A stretch of 64,000 bases of DNA, from the NCBI RefSeq assembly GCF_000797495.1, contig NZ_JTGN01000004.1, forward strand, positions 336,872 through 400,871, in the 5' to 3' direction. Source of the DNA: Robinsoniella peoriensis (lineage in GTDB: Bacteria; Bacillota; Clostridia; Lachnospirales; Lachnospiraceae). The notes beneath the pieces were generated by a model, which was given only the letters and a program-made list of their open reading frames with translations, was not told the origin of the DNA and ran no database searches. The translations under genes were made by a program, and so were the position numbers. Below, one piece after another: positions 53,574-63,053 of this stretch (the stretch's first letter is position 1; each line of letters starts with the position of its first letter).

Positions 53574-55697
53574 TTACAGTGCTTCTTCCACCCTAATCTC
53601 CACAGACGAAGGGTACTGTTTACCATAATAGACCGTATTCTGAGCTACCATGAATTCTTCACTGTCAAATCCACCTGTGGTATTACTGTTTGGAAAAATA
53701 AAGTTCTTCGCACTGGATGTAATCGTCAGGCGGATCCGGTGACCGGGCTGAAAGGTATTGGAAATCTTTGTGGTTCTGATTTGAATGGGATACACCTTCC
53801 CCGGTTCCATAAATACAGGTTGTTCAAATCCTTCCCGGTACCTGGCACACAGCATACCGTCAGCCAGTTTAATGGAACGCCCGTCTTCCTGTACATCCGT
53901 GATACGTACAATAAAATCCGTGTCAGGTGCATCCGAAGAGATGTATAATTTAACCAGCATATCTCCGGTAATGGTAACTGCCTTTTTTAAAACAGGCGTA
54001 CTGTAGACCAGTACATCATTTCGTTTCTCTTCCTCTGTATAATCTTCCGGAACTTCCAGCTCATTTTCCGACATGTCAATCAGATGCACAGCGGGATTTT
54101 CCGGATCATAGCTATAAGTATCACTGCCATCTGCACCCGGATTACCGGTCAGCATGCCATTTGATTTTCCGTTTAAACTGTTTCCAGCTGCTTCACTTGC
54201 CGCATTGCCTGTCCCCGAAAGATAAAGCACCTTCTTCTTAGCACGCTCTATCGGCCACCGGTCCGCCTGTTTCCACTTATTCTCGCCCAGTGTATAATAC
54301 TCTACCGGAGAAGTGCTGCAGATCCCGTTGTCCCGTCCTTTCAGAAAATGATCAATCCACTTGAAAAACATCAGGTCAATATCAAATCGTACTGTATCCA
54401 TGCCCATGTGAATTCCATGAATATCATAATTAGCATTGCCGCTGTGCATCCATGGACCAAGAATCACTTTTCGCATTCCCTCCGGATAGTCCTTTGTAAG
54501 TTCCAGCGCCTGAGTGGTTCCCATCCCATTATCATCAAACCATCCTGACATAATCAGAGCAGGCACAATACGCTGTTTGGGATTCCTGGCCTGCCAGTCC
54601 GAACGCTTCCACAGTTCATCATTATCCGTATGCTTCAGCCATTTCTGTAAGAAGGGAATATCATAACCCAGTGCCTCAGGAGCTACCTGGGACAAGGGAC
54701 GGATATTCAGAACCTTTTCCCAATCATCCCGTACCATAAGGGCCGGATCCATTTTCTTCTTAGACATGGCAAACGACCATGCCAGCATTCCGGAGGTGAA
54801 GCATCCGCCTCTTCTTGGTACATCCACAAATGCACTTCCCGCACATACGATGCTTAAGATAGCACACAGATAAGGGTTTTGACTGGCTGCCGCTGCCCAT
54901 TGTACATACCCCAGATAGGAACCTCCTACCATCCCAACCTTCTGATTGCTGAACTGCTGCGCAGCAATCCAGTTCAGAGTATCATCGCCATCTTCCACTT
55001 CATAATAATTAGGAAGGAACTCTCCACCGCTTAAGTTTCGCCCACGGACATCCTGAATCACAACCGCATATCCACGCTGTACATAGCGGAAATAATTTTC
55101 TGCACCGGATTCTTTTTCGTAAGGAGTACGCACCAGCATGGTTGGAAACGGACCATCCCCGTTCCCCGGAAGATAGACATCGGTTGACAGTGTAATTCCA
55201 TCCCGGGTGATTACATCATACATCCCGGCATACCTGACCGGACAGGGCTTGTGGTATCTGCCGTCATAATTTATCCAATCCTTCAGTACAGTTTTTTTCT
55301 CATACCCATCCCGTACCAGTATCCAGGCACATTCCCTGTTCGGGCAGATTACCCCGGCCAGAACTGATTCCGATACCAGGAAATTCTGAGGGAACTTGAT
55401 ATCTCTCTGTCCCCAGATGCCATCTAGCCTTTTCGTATAGCGCTCCGCAAATGGCGTATCCGCTTCAGGCTGGTCACAGCCGGTGAAAATCTTTTCATAA
55501 GTATCTTTACGCCTTAGAAACCTCAATATATCCAGTCGGCTCATCTGCTTATATTTTTCATTCACCGCTTCATCAAATACAACCGTTTCTGTCAGTATCC
55601 CGCTGGTAAAATCCAATGTTCTGCAATAAAATCCGTCCGCTTCCTGCCAGAAGATTCCATACAATATTCCCGAAGTATAAAACTTCCACTGAACCAT
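53574..55697 (-). CDS. CocE/NonD family hydrolase (Xaa-Pro dipeptidyl-peptidase-like)
   Basis: A 707-residue protein: an N-terminal domain of about 165 residues of unknown role, an alpha/beta-hydrolase with nucleophile Ser in GGSYLGY, Asp in SGWFDDNG and His in GPWMHSGN, and a C-terminal jelly-roll (XP_DPP) domain ending with HRIRLTITSS. Relatives cleave acyl or X-Pro peptide bonds and esters. It lies 15 bases after the DUF819 gene in the same operon as the dipeptide epimerase, pointing to peptide breakdown. No signal peptide. Confidence 0.88.
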   Translation of the reverse strand: MVQWKFYTSGILYGIFWQEADGFYCRTLDFTSGILTETVVFDEAVNEKYKQMSRLDILRFLRRKDTYEKIFTGCDQPEADTPFAERYTKRLDGIWGQRDIKFPQNFLVSESVLAGVICPNRECAWILVRDGYEKKTVLKDWINYDGRYHKPCPVRYAGMYDVITRDGITLSTDVYLPGNGDGPFPTMLVRTPYEKESGAENYFRYVQRGYAVVIQDVRGRNLSGGEFLPNYYEVEDGDDTLNWIAAQQFSNQKVGMVGGSYLGYVQWAAAASQNPYLCAILSIVCAGSAFVDVPRRGGCFTSGMLAWSFAMSKKKMDPALMVRDDWEKVLNIRPLSQVAPEALGYDIPFLQKWLKHTDNDELWKRSDWQARNPKQRIVPALIMSGWFDDNGMGTTQALELTKDYPEGMRKVILGPWMHSGNANYDIHGIHMGMDTVRFDIDLMFFKWIDHFLKGRDNGICSTSPVEYYTLGENKWKQADRWPIERAKKKVLYLSGTGNAASEAAGNSLNGKSNGMLTGNPGADGSDTYSYDPENPAVHLIDMSENELEVPEDYTEEEKRNDVLVYSTPVLKKAVTITGDMLVKLYISSDAPDTDFIVRITDVQEDGRSIKLADGMLCARYREGFEQPVFMEPGKVYPIQIRTTKISNTFQPGHRIRLTITSSAKNFIFPNSNTTGGFDSEEFMVAQNTVYYGKQYPSSVEIRVEEAL

Positions 55698-55712
55698 ATC
55701 TCTGCCTCCCTT

Positions 55713-56882
55713 TTAAGCTCCGATCAGCATTTTAATCAGATACGCAACACCAATTCCCACATAGTTTCCGCATACTCCGCCAATTACACCCATAATCAGA
55801 CCGATTCCCACAAGGGAATTCCATCCTCCGCCGGACGCTACCAGCGCAGCCGTAGGCCCGTCTGCAATCGCTCCTGTAATAGACAATACAGCATATTCAT
55901 ACTTCACTTTGAACAGGCGCAGAATCAGAAGATGAAGTGCCATTGCACCAAAAATTACACATGCACAAAACAGCGTAATTGCCAGTGTGGATCCAAAAAA
56001 TGCCCGGATGTCCACCATAAAACCAATGGTAGAGAGATACATCATACCGAATAACAGTCCGAGGCTCATATTTCCTTTCAGCTTCTTTACCATAGGTAAT
56101 TGTGCCATAATCAGAGAAATCGTTGTATTTAAAAGAATTTTACCGGCACTCATAAAAGACTCTGGGAAAAGCTTAGCTGATATGATTCCTGCCACTGTAG
56201 AGATCGTAATGGCAAGTGCCAGCAGATAAGCAATATCCCGGATGCTCCAGGTATCCGATCCCATCAGACTGCCTGAGCCGTCACTTTCCTGGCGTTCTGC
56301 TTCGGTGTAATGGTAAGGCCATACTCTTTCAATCCATTTCATTTTCCGAAGGATAGCCGGCATTGCAAATAAAAGAATCAGTACCGGGATTCCGATTACA
56401 TAATCAGCTGCATTTGCAGAAGCAATGGTTTCCTGTGCAGCATTAAGCCCTACTGCTATTGCCGTCAGATTTGCGCTTCCGCCTGTGTAGGTACCTACGA
56501 ACATCCCTGCAACTTTCCAGCCTTCCGGAATGACATTTCCAAATACTACCCCAAATATGACACTGATGATGCTCACACTGAAAACCGCACAGATAATAGC
56601 GATCCATGGCTGCCTGGAAAGCTTTTTCAAGCCCTGGAAATCCACATTCAGCAGATACAGCGATACTGATATTGGAATACAATATGTCCCCAGCGTACCA
56701 TATAATTCATGGCTGCCCGGCACAATTTTCAAGTTGGATAAAATAATCCCGATCACGATCACGGTCAGTACCGGACCGATGCTTTTCAGGGCGGAATACT
56801 TTTGCAGCCACATACTGAAAGCGATCATGATAAATACAACCGCCAGCAAACTTTCCGTCGAATTAAAAATAGGTAATGTCAT
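55713..56882 (-). CDS. DUF819-family membrane transporter-like protein
   Basis: A 389-residue integral membrane protein with about ten hydrophobic segments. Typical DUF819 features: GTYTGGSANLTAIAVGL near residue 130 and DGPTAALVASGGGWNSLVG near the C-terminus. Family members (YjcL-like) are suspected permeases related to keto-acid or glutamate carriers. It lies between the epimerase and hydrolase genes, which suggests it carries dipeptides or their products. Confidence 0.85.
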   Translation of the reverse strand: MTLPIFNSTESLLAVVFIMIAFSMWLQKYSALKSIGPVLTVIVIGIILSNLKIVPGSHELYGTLGTYCIPISVSLYLLNVDFQGLKKLSRQPWIAIICAVFSVSIISVIFGVVFGNVIPEGWKVAGMFVGTYTGGSANLTAIAVGLNAAQETIASANAADYVIGIPVLILLFAMPAILRKMKWIERVWPYHYTEAERQESDGSGSLMGSDTWSIRDIAYLLALAITISTVAGIISAKLFPESFMSAGKILLNTTISLIMAQLPMVKKLKGNMSLGLLFGMMYLSTIGFMVDIRAFFGSTLAITLFCACVIFGAMALHLLILRLFKVKYEYAVLSITGAIADGPTAALVASGGGWNSLVGIGLIMGVIGGVCGNYVGIGVAYLIKMLIGA

Positions 56883-56907
56883 TTTATAAACCCTCCTCCT
56901 TAGTCTT

Positions 56908-57984
56908 CTAGAAATTAATATCTAATCCAAATCCCGGCTTATCTGAAAGGGTAAAGATATCTCCCTCCCTGGTAAACCCGCCGCTCATGCCCGTTGATTC
57001 ATCCTTATAATACAGAAAGCTGTCGCAGTCCGCCTCGGTAATATTCTGCTTGGATGCAACCAGACTCAGTCCGGCAGTGATGGCAAGTTTTGTTTCCAGC
57101 ATACACCCAACCATACATTTTACTCCATTAGCCATTGCGATTGCATTGATCTGTTCTGCCTGATAGAGGCCGCCGCATTTCATCAGTTTGATATTCAAGG
57201 TATCGGCAGCACCCAGCCTGCAGGCTTTTGCTGCATCAATCGGGCTGTGAATAGACTCATCCAGCATAACCTTGATTCCTCTTGCTTTTTGGCGAATACA
57301 GGCTGCGCCTTCCATATCCCAATCCACAAGGCATTGTTCCACAGCTTCAACACCCGCCTTTTCAAATGCATCCAGTGCTTTTACCGCATCGCTTACACAA
57401 TATCCCTGATTAGCATCCACCCTGAGACGGATATGGGGTCCTACCGCTTCCCGGATTTTATGTATATTTTCTATGTCCTTTTCCAGATTGCTTCCCGTCT
57501 TAATCTTCAGGATATGATATCCTTCTTCCTGCACGTAATGTCTGGCCTTTTCTACCATTTTTTCAGTTTCGTCCATGCCAATGGTTATATCGTTGACTAC
57601 CTGGTTTGCAAATCCGCCCAGTACCTTATATACAGGCTGTCCCATCACTTTGCCGCGGATATCATAAAGCGCCAGGTCAATTGCACATTTTGCAGAAGTA
57701 TTTCCTGCAATTGCACCATTCATAAGAGCATGTATCCTTTCAATATTCAGAGGATCCTCCCCGATCAGTCCCTGACGGAACATCTGAAGTGCCGCTATAA
57801 CCCCTTCAATGGTTTCACCGGTCACAAATGCCAGCGGTGCTGCCTCACCATATCCCGCAATCCCTTCGTCCGTAATGATTTTCACCAGTACATTTTCAGA
57901 ATAATCAATAACAGCAAATGCTACCCGGAAAGGCTCGCTTAACTGAATCCGAATTTTTTCCAACTTCAAATCAACAATCTTCAT
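56908..57984 (-). CDS. Dipeptide epimerase (L-Ala-D/L-Glu epimerase-like, enolase superfamily)
   Basis: A 358-residue enolase-superfamily enzyme: catalytic lysines in LKIKTG and NIKLMKCGG, metal ligands in RVDANQGY, EAVEQCL and MLDESIHS, and DCDSFLYY near the C-terminus. This matches Ala-Glu epimerases that recycle peptidoglycan dipeptides, although specificity varies. It is the first gene of the three-gene operon and is divergent from the XRE-cupin regulator. Confidence 0.88.
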   Translation of the reverse strand: MKIVDLKLEKIRIQLSEPFRVAFAVIDYSENVLVKIITDEGIAGYGEAAPLAFVTGETIEGVIAALQMFRQGLIGEDPLNIERIHALMNGAIAGNTSAKCAIDLALYDIRGKVMGQPVYKVLGGFANQVVNDITIGMDETEKMVEKARHYVQEEGYHILKIKTGSNLEKDIENIHKIREAVGPHIRLRVDANQGYCVSDAVKALDAFEKAGVEAVEQCLVDWDMEGAACIRQKARGIKVMLDESIHSPIDAAKACRLGAADTLNIKLMKCGGLYQAEQINAIAMANGVKCMVGCMLETKLAITAGLSLVASKQNITEADCDSFLYYKDESTGMSGGFTREGDIFTLSDKPGFGLDINF

Positions 57985-58005
57985 ATCCGCTTCTCCTTTT
58001 TTATA

Positions 58006-58089
58006 AATACTAAACTTTTTATAAATATTTTAGATTTATATTACTATTTATATAATTATATGTCAATTGTTTTCTGAAATTTTAGTATT
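58006..58089. promoter_or_regulatory. Inverted AATACTAAA / TTTAGTATT pair in the divergent promoter region
   Basis: AATACTAAA (58006-58014) and TTTAGTATT (58081-58089) flank about 65 AT-rich bases between the epimerase and XRE-cupin genes. A TATAAT near 58130 is the likely -10 of the regulator. The pair could be the regulator's operator; not proven. Confidence 0.45.
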
Positions 58090-58177
58090 ACTTAAAATGT
58101 TTCCCTTTTATTTTTAGATATGCTATAATCAAATAAAATACAGACTAAATCACAGACACTACTATCAGGAGGATACC

Positions 58178-58744
58178 ATGCTTGGTAATAAACTTAAACA
58201 ATATCGAAAAAAAGCAAATTTAACATTGAAAATCATGGCTGAAGAAACCGGTCTTTCCATTGGCTACATATCCCAGGTAGAAAACGGGCAGGTAGAACCC
58301 TCCCTCTCATCCCTTCGAAAGCTTGCCAAAGCTCTGGATGTACCGCTTTATCTGTTGCTGGACTATGAAGAAGATGAGGCACTTACAATTCGGGAAGACC
58401 GGCAGATTCGTATGCACAACCACCAGGAATCTGTTACTTATCATTTTCTAAGCCCCCTCCCTTCCCATAAATTTATGCCCCAAAGCCTGATGATCCGGTT
58501 TACCATCGAACCCCATACACAGGATTCGGAACTTCCGGTTGTCCATCATTCCGAGGAAATCGTAACTGTTCTGTCGGGAACATTAACCCTTCTTGTGGGA
58601 AATGATGAAATTATATTAAAAAAAGGGGATTCTTCATTGATTAAAGAAGATATCCCGCATTTATTCAGAAATGACCATGATACGATGGTGGAAGGCATTT
58701 CAAGCCTCACACCTCCCGTCTGGGGGAATATGGCTTTGAATTAA
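58178..58744 (+). CDS. XRE-cupin transcriptional regulator
   Basis: A 188-residue protein with an HTH_3 domain (residues 5-60; GLSIGYISQVENGQVEPSLS) and a C-terminal cupin (about 110-180; HHSEEIVTVLSGTLTLLVG) that should bind a small ligand. Such regulators control adjacent amino-acid or peptide genes, here the epimerase operon. CAGGAGG precedes the start. Confidence 0.92.
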   Translation: MLGNKLKQYRKKANLTLKIMAEETGLSIGYISQVENGQVEPSLSSLRKLAKALDVPLYLLLDYEEDEALTIREDRQIRMHNHQESVTYHFLSPLPSHKFMPQSLMIRFTIEPHTQDSELPVVHHSEEIVTVLSGTLTLLVGNDEIILKKGDSSLIKEDIPHLFRNDHDTMVEGISSLTPPVWGNMALN

Positions 58745-58785
58745 TCAGACTTCCCGGTAATTTATACACGCATCAGAACATACAC

Positions 58786-58817
58786 AAAAGACAGGAACTG
58801 ATTGCCCCTGTCTTTTT
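58786..58817 (+). terminator. Rho-independent terminator
   Basis: AAAAGACAGG and CCTGTCTTTTT arms, 42 bases after the XRE-cupin stop; the A/T-runs suggest it works both ways. Confidence 0.8.
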
Positions 58818-58869
58818 CTATGCTGTATTTAATATGGTTCTAGAATTTTATGCGCATACTTCTGCCTGG

Positions 58870-59925
58870 TTACGCTTCTTCTGATATTTTGATAACAGCC
58901 TTCACCACATCTGCCTTATTATTTACGCTGTAGTCCATTGCCTTCTGGGCTTCCTCCAGCCTGAATATATCCGTAACAATTCCCTTCAGATTTACCTTTC
59001 CGGAAGCAACTGCTTCTATTGCCATTGGATAGATATGGCGGTAGCGGAAAACGGTTTTAAAGGTCAGCTCTTTATCTAAAGCCAGACTCATTGGAAGGGT
59101 CATTTCCCCGCTCTTGCTATAGCCAACCAGGACAATGTCGGAACCTTTTTTCGTCATATGTATTGTCTGTACTGTTGTGATCTGTGTACCTGCCGTTTCG
59201 ATAGCAAGATCGCAGCCCTTATTGCCTGTCAGCCGCAATACTTCTTCCACCGCATCTTTTTCTGACCCGTTGATTACTCCGTCTGCTCCTAATTCCATTG
59301 CTTTATCCAGTCTCTTCTGCATAATGTCCACCACATAAACTTTGGATACGCCCATTGCCTTTAATGCCATCATGCTAACCAGGCCGATACATCCGGCTCC
59401 CATAACAACTGCCGTCTGGCCTGCATGTGCATTTCCCTGCATTGCCGCATGGAATCCCACTGCAAGCGGTTCAATCAGTGCACCTTCTAATGTACTGACA
59501 TTATCCGGAAGTTTAAAACACAGATCCGCCTCATGCGCCACATATTCCTGGAATACCCCGTCTACCGGAGGTGTTGCAAAGAATACCACATCCGGGCACA
59601 GATTATATCTGCCGGTTTTACAAAATTCACAATGCCCGCATGTCTTCCCGGGTTCCAGAGCAACACGGTCTCCTGCCTTCAAATGCGTTACGCTTTCGCC
59701 AACTTCCACAACTACGCCGCCCGGCTCATGTCCCAGTACAAAAGGAGGCTCTACCACATAATCTCCGATAGCGCCGGTTTCATAGTAATGAAGATCCGAA
59801 CCGCAGATTCCTACATAATCCAATTTCACCAAAACTTCGTTTTCTTTTACCTTAGGAATCTCACGCTCTTCAAATCCCATTTTACCAATTCCATTCATCA
59901 CTGCAACTTTCATTTTTCCATCCAT
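58870..59925 (-). CDS. Zinc-dependent sorbitol/xylitol-type dehydrogenase
   Basis: A 351-residue MDR enzyme. Catalytic zinc: C in VGICGSDLHYYETG, H-E in GHEPGG; structural zinc: CGHCEFCKTGRYNLC. The cofactor motif is VMGAGCIGLVSM. The GAIGDYVVEPP block is typical of sorbitol and xylitol dehydrogenases, which convert polyols to ketoses. The third of three close ATGs is chosen because GGAG is best spaced from it. The ROK regulator gene upstream shares a motif with its promoter region, so it is probably polyol- or xylose-induced. Confidence 0.9.
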   Translation of the reverse strand: MDGKMKVAVMNGIGKMGFEEREIPKVKENEVLVKLDYVGICGSDLHYYETGAIGDYVVEPPFVLGHEPGGVVVEVGESVTHLKAGDRVALEPGKTCGHCEFCKTGRYNLCPDVVFFATPPVDGVFQEYVAHEADLCFKLPDNVSTLEGALIEPLAVGFHAAMQGNAHAGQTAVVMGAGCIGLVSMMALKAMGVSKVYVVDIMQKRLDKAMELGADGVINGSEKDAVEEVLRLTGNKGCDLAIETAGTQITTVQTIHMTKKGSDIVLVGYSKSGEMTLPMSLALDKELTFKTVFRYRHIYPMAIEAVASGKVNLKGIVTDIFRLEEAQKAMDYSVNNKADVVKAVIKISEEA

Positions 59926-59965
59926 AATCATCATTCTCCTTTACATGCTATGCATAACTTCATTT

Positions 59966-59977
59966 CTTTTATTAAAT
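59966..59977. promoter_or_regulatory. Motif shared with the ROK gene promoter
   Basis: CTTTTATTAAAT, followed by GTTTTATC, upstream of the dehydrogenase. The same 12 bases occur at 61319 upstream of the ROK gene next to GTTTTATAAA. Candidate ROK operator half. Confidence 0.45.
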
Positions 59978-60086
59978 GTTTTATCAAAGTAATTATATTA
60001 TTATTCCATTTTGCCCAAAAGTCAATCCCTAAATTTATTTTCGTTGATTCACCCAAATTATTTCGATAATATTATGTAATTTGTAT

Positions 60087-60125
60087 AAAAAGAAACCCTT
60101 CCGGTTAAACCAAAAGAGTTTCTTT
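60087..60125 (-). terminator. Terminator of the ROK gene
   Basis: On the minus strand AAAGAAACTCTT pairs with AAGGGTTTCTTT (one wobble) and is followed by TTTTATA. Confidence 0.75.
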
Positions 60126-60163
60126 GCTAATCCAACTAGTTGGTACACTAGTCCTATCTTCAC

Positions 60164-61285
60164 TTACTGCAAACTTTCAAAAAAAGCATCTGCAAATCCC
60201 ATGGTAACTCCGTAGGCGGATGCTTCCAGTTTGTATTTTCCCATTCTGATATAGGACGTATCTATATCAAAATTATTGTATTTCAATACTCTTTTATTCA
60301 GGTCCATCCGGAATTCTTCCAGATAACCCCCAACATACCCACCCAGTATAATGTTGCAGTCAAATGCCATGCGCAGATTTGTAATGGTTAATGCCAGATA
60401 CTCCAGATATTCGTCCCAGACTCTGAGGCATTCCTCATCTTGTTTCCTTAGCTTGTCAAAAAACGTCTCCAGATTTCCATCTGCATGTTCCATCAGGACT
60501 TTTGCCGCACAATAGGCATCCACACAGCCTTTTTTGCCACAATAGCAGGTTCGTCCATCCTTTTCAATTACCATATGTCCAAATTCTGCACTTTTAAAAT
60601 TTTCACCCAGATACAGACGGTCATGCAAAAAGACCGCTCCGCCTACCGTATTGCTCAATGACAGATATACGGTATTTTCTGTCTCGTTTCCAAGTTCTGC
60701 ATATGCTGCACTGTTTGCATCATTTTCCAACGCAAAATTAAAATCTATAAACTCATCTAAGCTTTTAAAGCTGACATTGCTCACACCCAATGTATGGGAG
60801 CGTATCAGCAGTTTCTGCTCCTGGTCTACAATTCCGGGCAGTGATATTCCCACACCCAGAATTTTTTCACTCTTTACCTTTAATTTTAAGATAAACCTTC
60901 TGATGAAGTCACCCAGCGCTTCATAATATGAAAAATCCGGTGCATATGTTTTTCTGATCCGCTCAATCTGCAAAAGTTCTTTTTTCATATTCACAAGCAC
61001 AATCGTAATGTGATGATTAGTAATATCAATTCCAATCACATATCCGATATCCGGGACAATGGAAAGTGCCTTTGCCTTTCGCCCGCCGGTAGACTCATAT
61101 ACTCCATTTTCCACAGCGATGCCTTCCTCTACTAACTCTTTTACATTCTGCAGTGTCGTAGGCATACTTAATCCCAGTATATTTGCAATCTCAGCTTTTG
61201 ATGTAACCCCTTTTGATGATATAAATTTGGCAATGCGAATCTTATTCATACGTTTCGTCTCTATTATCTTACCATTTCTTCCCAT
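60164..61285 (-). CDS. ROK-family transcriptional regulator (XylR/NagC-like)
   Basis: A 373-residue protein with an N-terminal winged helix (AEIANILGLSMPTTLQNV), an ASKHA sugar-binding fold (GIDITNHHITIVLV, GVGISLPGIVD) and the ROK zinc site CYCGKKGCVDAYC. It binds a sugar or polyol and controls nearby genes. It lies upstream of the dehydrogenase, with a shared AT-rich motif before both genes. No kinase residue check beyond the fold was possible, but the winged helix argues for a regulator. Confidence 0.9.
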   Translation of the reverse strand: MGRNGKIIETKRMNKIRIAKFISSKGVTSKAEIANILGLSMPTTLQNVKELVEEGIAVENGVYESTGGRKAKALSIVPDIGYVIGIDITNHHITIVLVNMKKELLQIERIRKTYAPDFSYYEALGDFIRRFILKLKVKSEKILGVGISLPGIVDQEQKLLIRSHTLGVSNVSFKSLDEFIDFNFALENDANSAAYAELGNETENTVYLSLSNTVGGAVFLHDRLYLGENFKSAEFGHMVIEKDGRTCYCGKKGCVDAYCAAKVLMEHADGNLETFFDKLRKQDEECLRVWDEYLEYLALTITNLRMAFDCNIILGGYVGGYLEEFRMDLNKRVLKYNNFDIDTSYIRMGKYKLEASAYGVTMGFADAFFESLQ

Positions 61286-61318
61286 ACTTTTTACCTGCTT
61301 ATGAAAGTTTTATAAATC

Positions 61319-61330
61319 CTTTTATTAAAT
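61319..61330. promoter_or_regulatory. Motif shared with the dehydrogenase promoter
   Basis: CTTTTATTAAAT 34 bases before the ROK start, with GTTTTATAAA beside it; see 59966. Confidence 0.45.
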
Positions 61331-61402
61331 ATATTATAGATAAGATTTTCTCATAATACAATAAAAACTTGTTTTTTCTCGCATTTTTTATTGTAAGGGA
61401 CA

Positions 61403-61822
61403 TCATTTATAACGGCTCTTCTTAATTTTATCAGAAATATCCCGGAGTTCCTCCTTAGACAACTGATCCAGGTTTTCTAATTTTTCCAGAAATACACCGG
61501 TTGTTTCATCCATTTTGCTCTGAATAAATTCCAGGTAATAACTGACCACTACCCCTGGGATAAGCGCAACGATTAAAATACCGTAAAGTCCCAAAACCAC
61601 CGTGCAGATCCGCCCCACAACCGTAACCGCATAGTAATCTCCGAAACCGATGGTTGTAATAATACTAAATGCATACCACAGTGCATCTCCATATGTCTTT
61701 ACTTCCGGTTCTGCCGCCAGAAATGCAAAGGAAATTGCCAGTATAAACAGCAAAAATCCAATTAACATCTTATCTACATTTGTTATTTTTAAAATTTTCC
61801 AGAGTCTCTTTAATTTTTTCAT
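61403..61822 (-). CDS. Two-TM potassium channel
   Basis: A 139-residue protein: TM1 at about residues 18-38, pore helix and selectivity filter TTIGFGD (near 78-84; TIGFG variant of TVGYG), TM2 at about 88-113, then a short charged coiled tail (LEKLENLDQLSKEELRD). It lacks an RCK domain. Probably forms a tetrameric K+ channel gated by an unknown signal. Single gene. Confidence 0.9.
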   Translation of the reverse strand: MKKLKRLWKILKITNVDKMLIGFLLFILAISFAFLAAEPEVKTYGDALWYAFSIITTIGFGDYYAVTVVGRICTVVLGLYGILIVALIPGVVVSYYLEFIQSKMDETTGVFLEKLENLDQLSKEELRDISDKIKKSRYK

Positions 61823-61951
61823 TTTATATTCCTTTTACATTTCATTTTCAGAGCGTTTTCAGATTTTTCCCGCTATTTCTCTGCACTCCCATCAAATACC
61901 AGCATAAAACCACTGCCATTTATGGTACAGTATAGATAGGAGGTGTTCATT

Positions 61952-62278
61952 ATGAAGAAAAAGAAAATCCTTGTCACATTGGTATGTCTTGCTTCCCTTT
62001 GGGCTTTCGCCCTATGGAAAGGTCCGGAATATAAAGTAGTAAATGCATTCAGTACCGAAGCCGACCGTACCAATACCTGCGTATTGAACATTATTGTAAC
62101 TAACACCTGGTCATCTGCCCAATTAAAAGAAATTGCATTGGAAACCTTTAAGGAATACCAGCATGAGAATCCGGATTCAGATGCCGATTCCTTTACTGTA
62201 AAATTCTATCATAACCAGCATGATCTTGAAAATAACGAAAACTTTGATGAAATCACTTTTGACCAGCAACTGCTATAA
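61952..62278 (+). CDS. Small exported or membrane-anchored protein, 108 residues
   Basis: The ATG at 61952 is preceded by GGAGGTG with a six-base gap. The N-terminus MKKKKILVTLVCLASLWAFA is a signal peptide or anchor; the mature part has TNTCVLNIIVTNTWSSAQLK and an acidic C-terminus. No family recognised. It is divergent from the K+ channel and convergent to the YkgJ gene. Confidence 0.75.
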   Translation: MKKKKILVTLVCLASLWAFALWKGPEYKVVNAFSTEADRTNTCVLNIIVTNTWSSAQLKEIALETFKEYQHENPDSDADSFTVKFYHNQHDLENNENFDEITFDQQLL

Positions 62279-62364
62279 GCTTAGCTGCTGATTTTGTAAC
62301 AGCCAATCTATTCGCAGAGTATATAGACTGCAGGAACTATGTGATACGCTGCCCCTGCATCCTA

Positions 62365-62402
62365 TTTGTGAGGACCTTATCTCTTTATAAGGTCCTCACA
62401 AA
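62365..62402. terminator. 16-base perfect hairpin at the junction of convergent genes
   Basis: TTTGTGAGGACCTTAT and ATAAGGTCCTCACAAA around CTCTTT, followed on the plus strand by TTCTTTT. The last codons and stop of the minus-strand YkgJ-like gene lie inside it. Confidence 0.75.
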
Positions 62403-63053
62403 TTCTTTTGCCGTTTCCAGCCGTTCCCGAAACTGCTCATAAAAATCATTGCCTTTATCATAGGGCATTAAATAAAAATATTTCAATATGTACATCCCAA
62501 CCTCTTTCATCAGATGATCGTTTTGCTCACTTTCCAGCATCTTCTGCATGTCCTTTAAAAAATAATGCCACTCCACAATAAATTGTTCATAATTTTTTGC
62601 ATCCGGTGTATCAATCCATTTCCGAACCTTTATTTTAGTTCTGTTGTCCTTTTTGCATTCATGGATCTGCAAAAAATATTGAAAAGAATTGTTCTCATAA
62701 AATCTTCCAAGGGGAAAAATCCTGCATATTCCCGGTCTGAATTTATGAATACTGCATCTTCCTTCTTTATTTAAAAAAGCACAGTGCTCTGATCCTTCTG
62801 CCATTTTCAGATTTGGCAATATCATTTTGTCTACGATATTTAATGTAACTTTATCCATCAGCAGTTCCTCGAAAGAGCAATTTAGATTGGCTGTTAACCG
62901 GTAAATATCCAGAGGATCTAAAATTATGGAATCTCCCATTCCCTGACAACAGGCGGAGCACCCGTTACAATCCTGACAGTCTGCTTTCACCATATCATTT
63001 AATCCATATAATTTTCCATCCGATATTTCTTGAAGGTCTACTTCTCTAATCAT
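62385..63053 (-). CDS. YkgJ-family cysteine cluster protein
   Basis: A 222-residue protein with the Zn/Fe-chelating cysteine set: CQDCNGCSACC near residue 26, CAFLNKEGRCSIHKFRPGIC near 92-111. The function of the family is unknown; metal binding is inferred. Its 3' end is shared with a hairpin terminator for the facing gene. Confidence 0.88.
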   Translation of the reverse strand: MIREVDLQEISDGKLYGLNDMVKADCQDCNGCSACCQGMGDSIILDPLDIYRLTANLNCSFEELLMDKVTLNIVDKMILPNLKMAEGSEHCAFLNKEGRCSIHKFRPGICRIFPLGRFYENNSFQYFLQIHECKKDNRTKIKVRKWIDTPDAKNYEQFIVEWHYFLKDMQKMLESEQNDHLMKEVGMYILKYFYLMPYDKGNDFYEQFRERLETAKEFVRTL

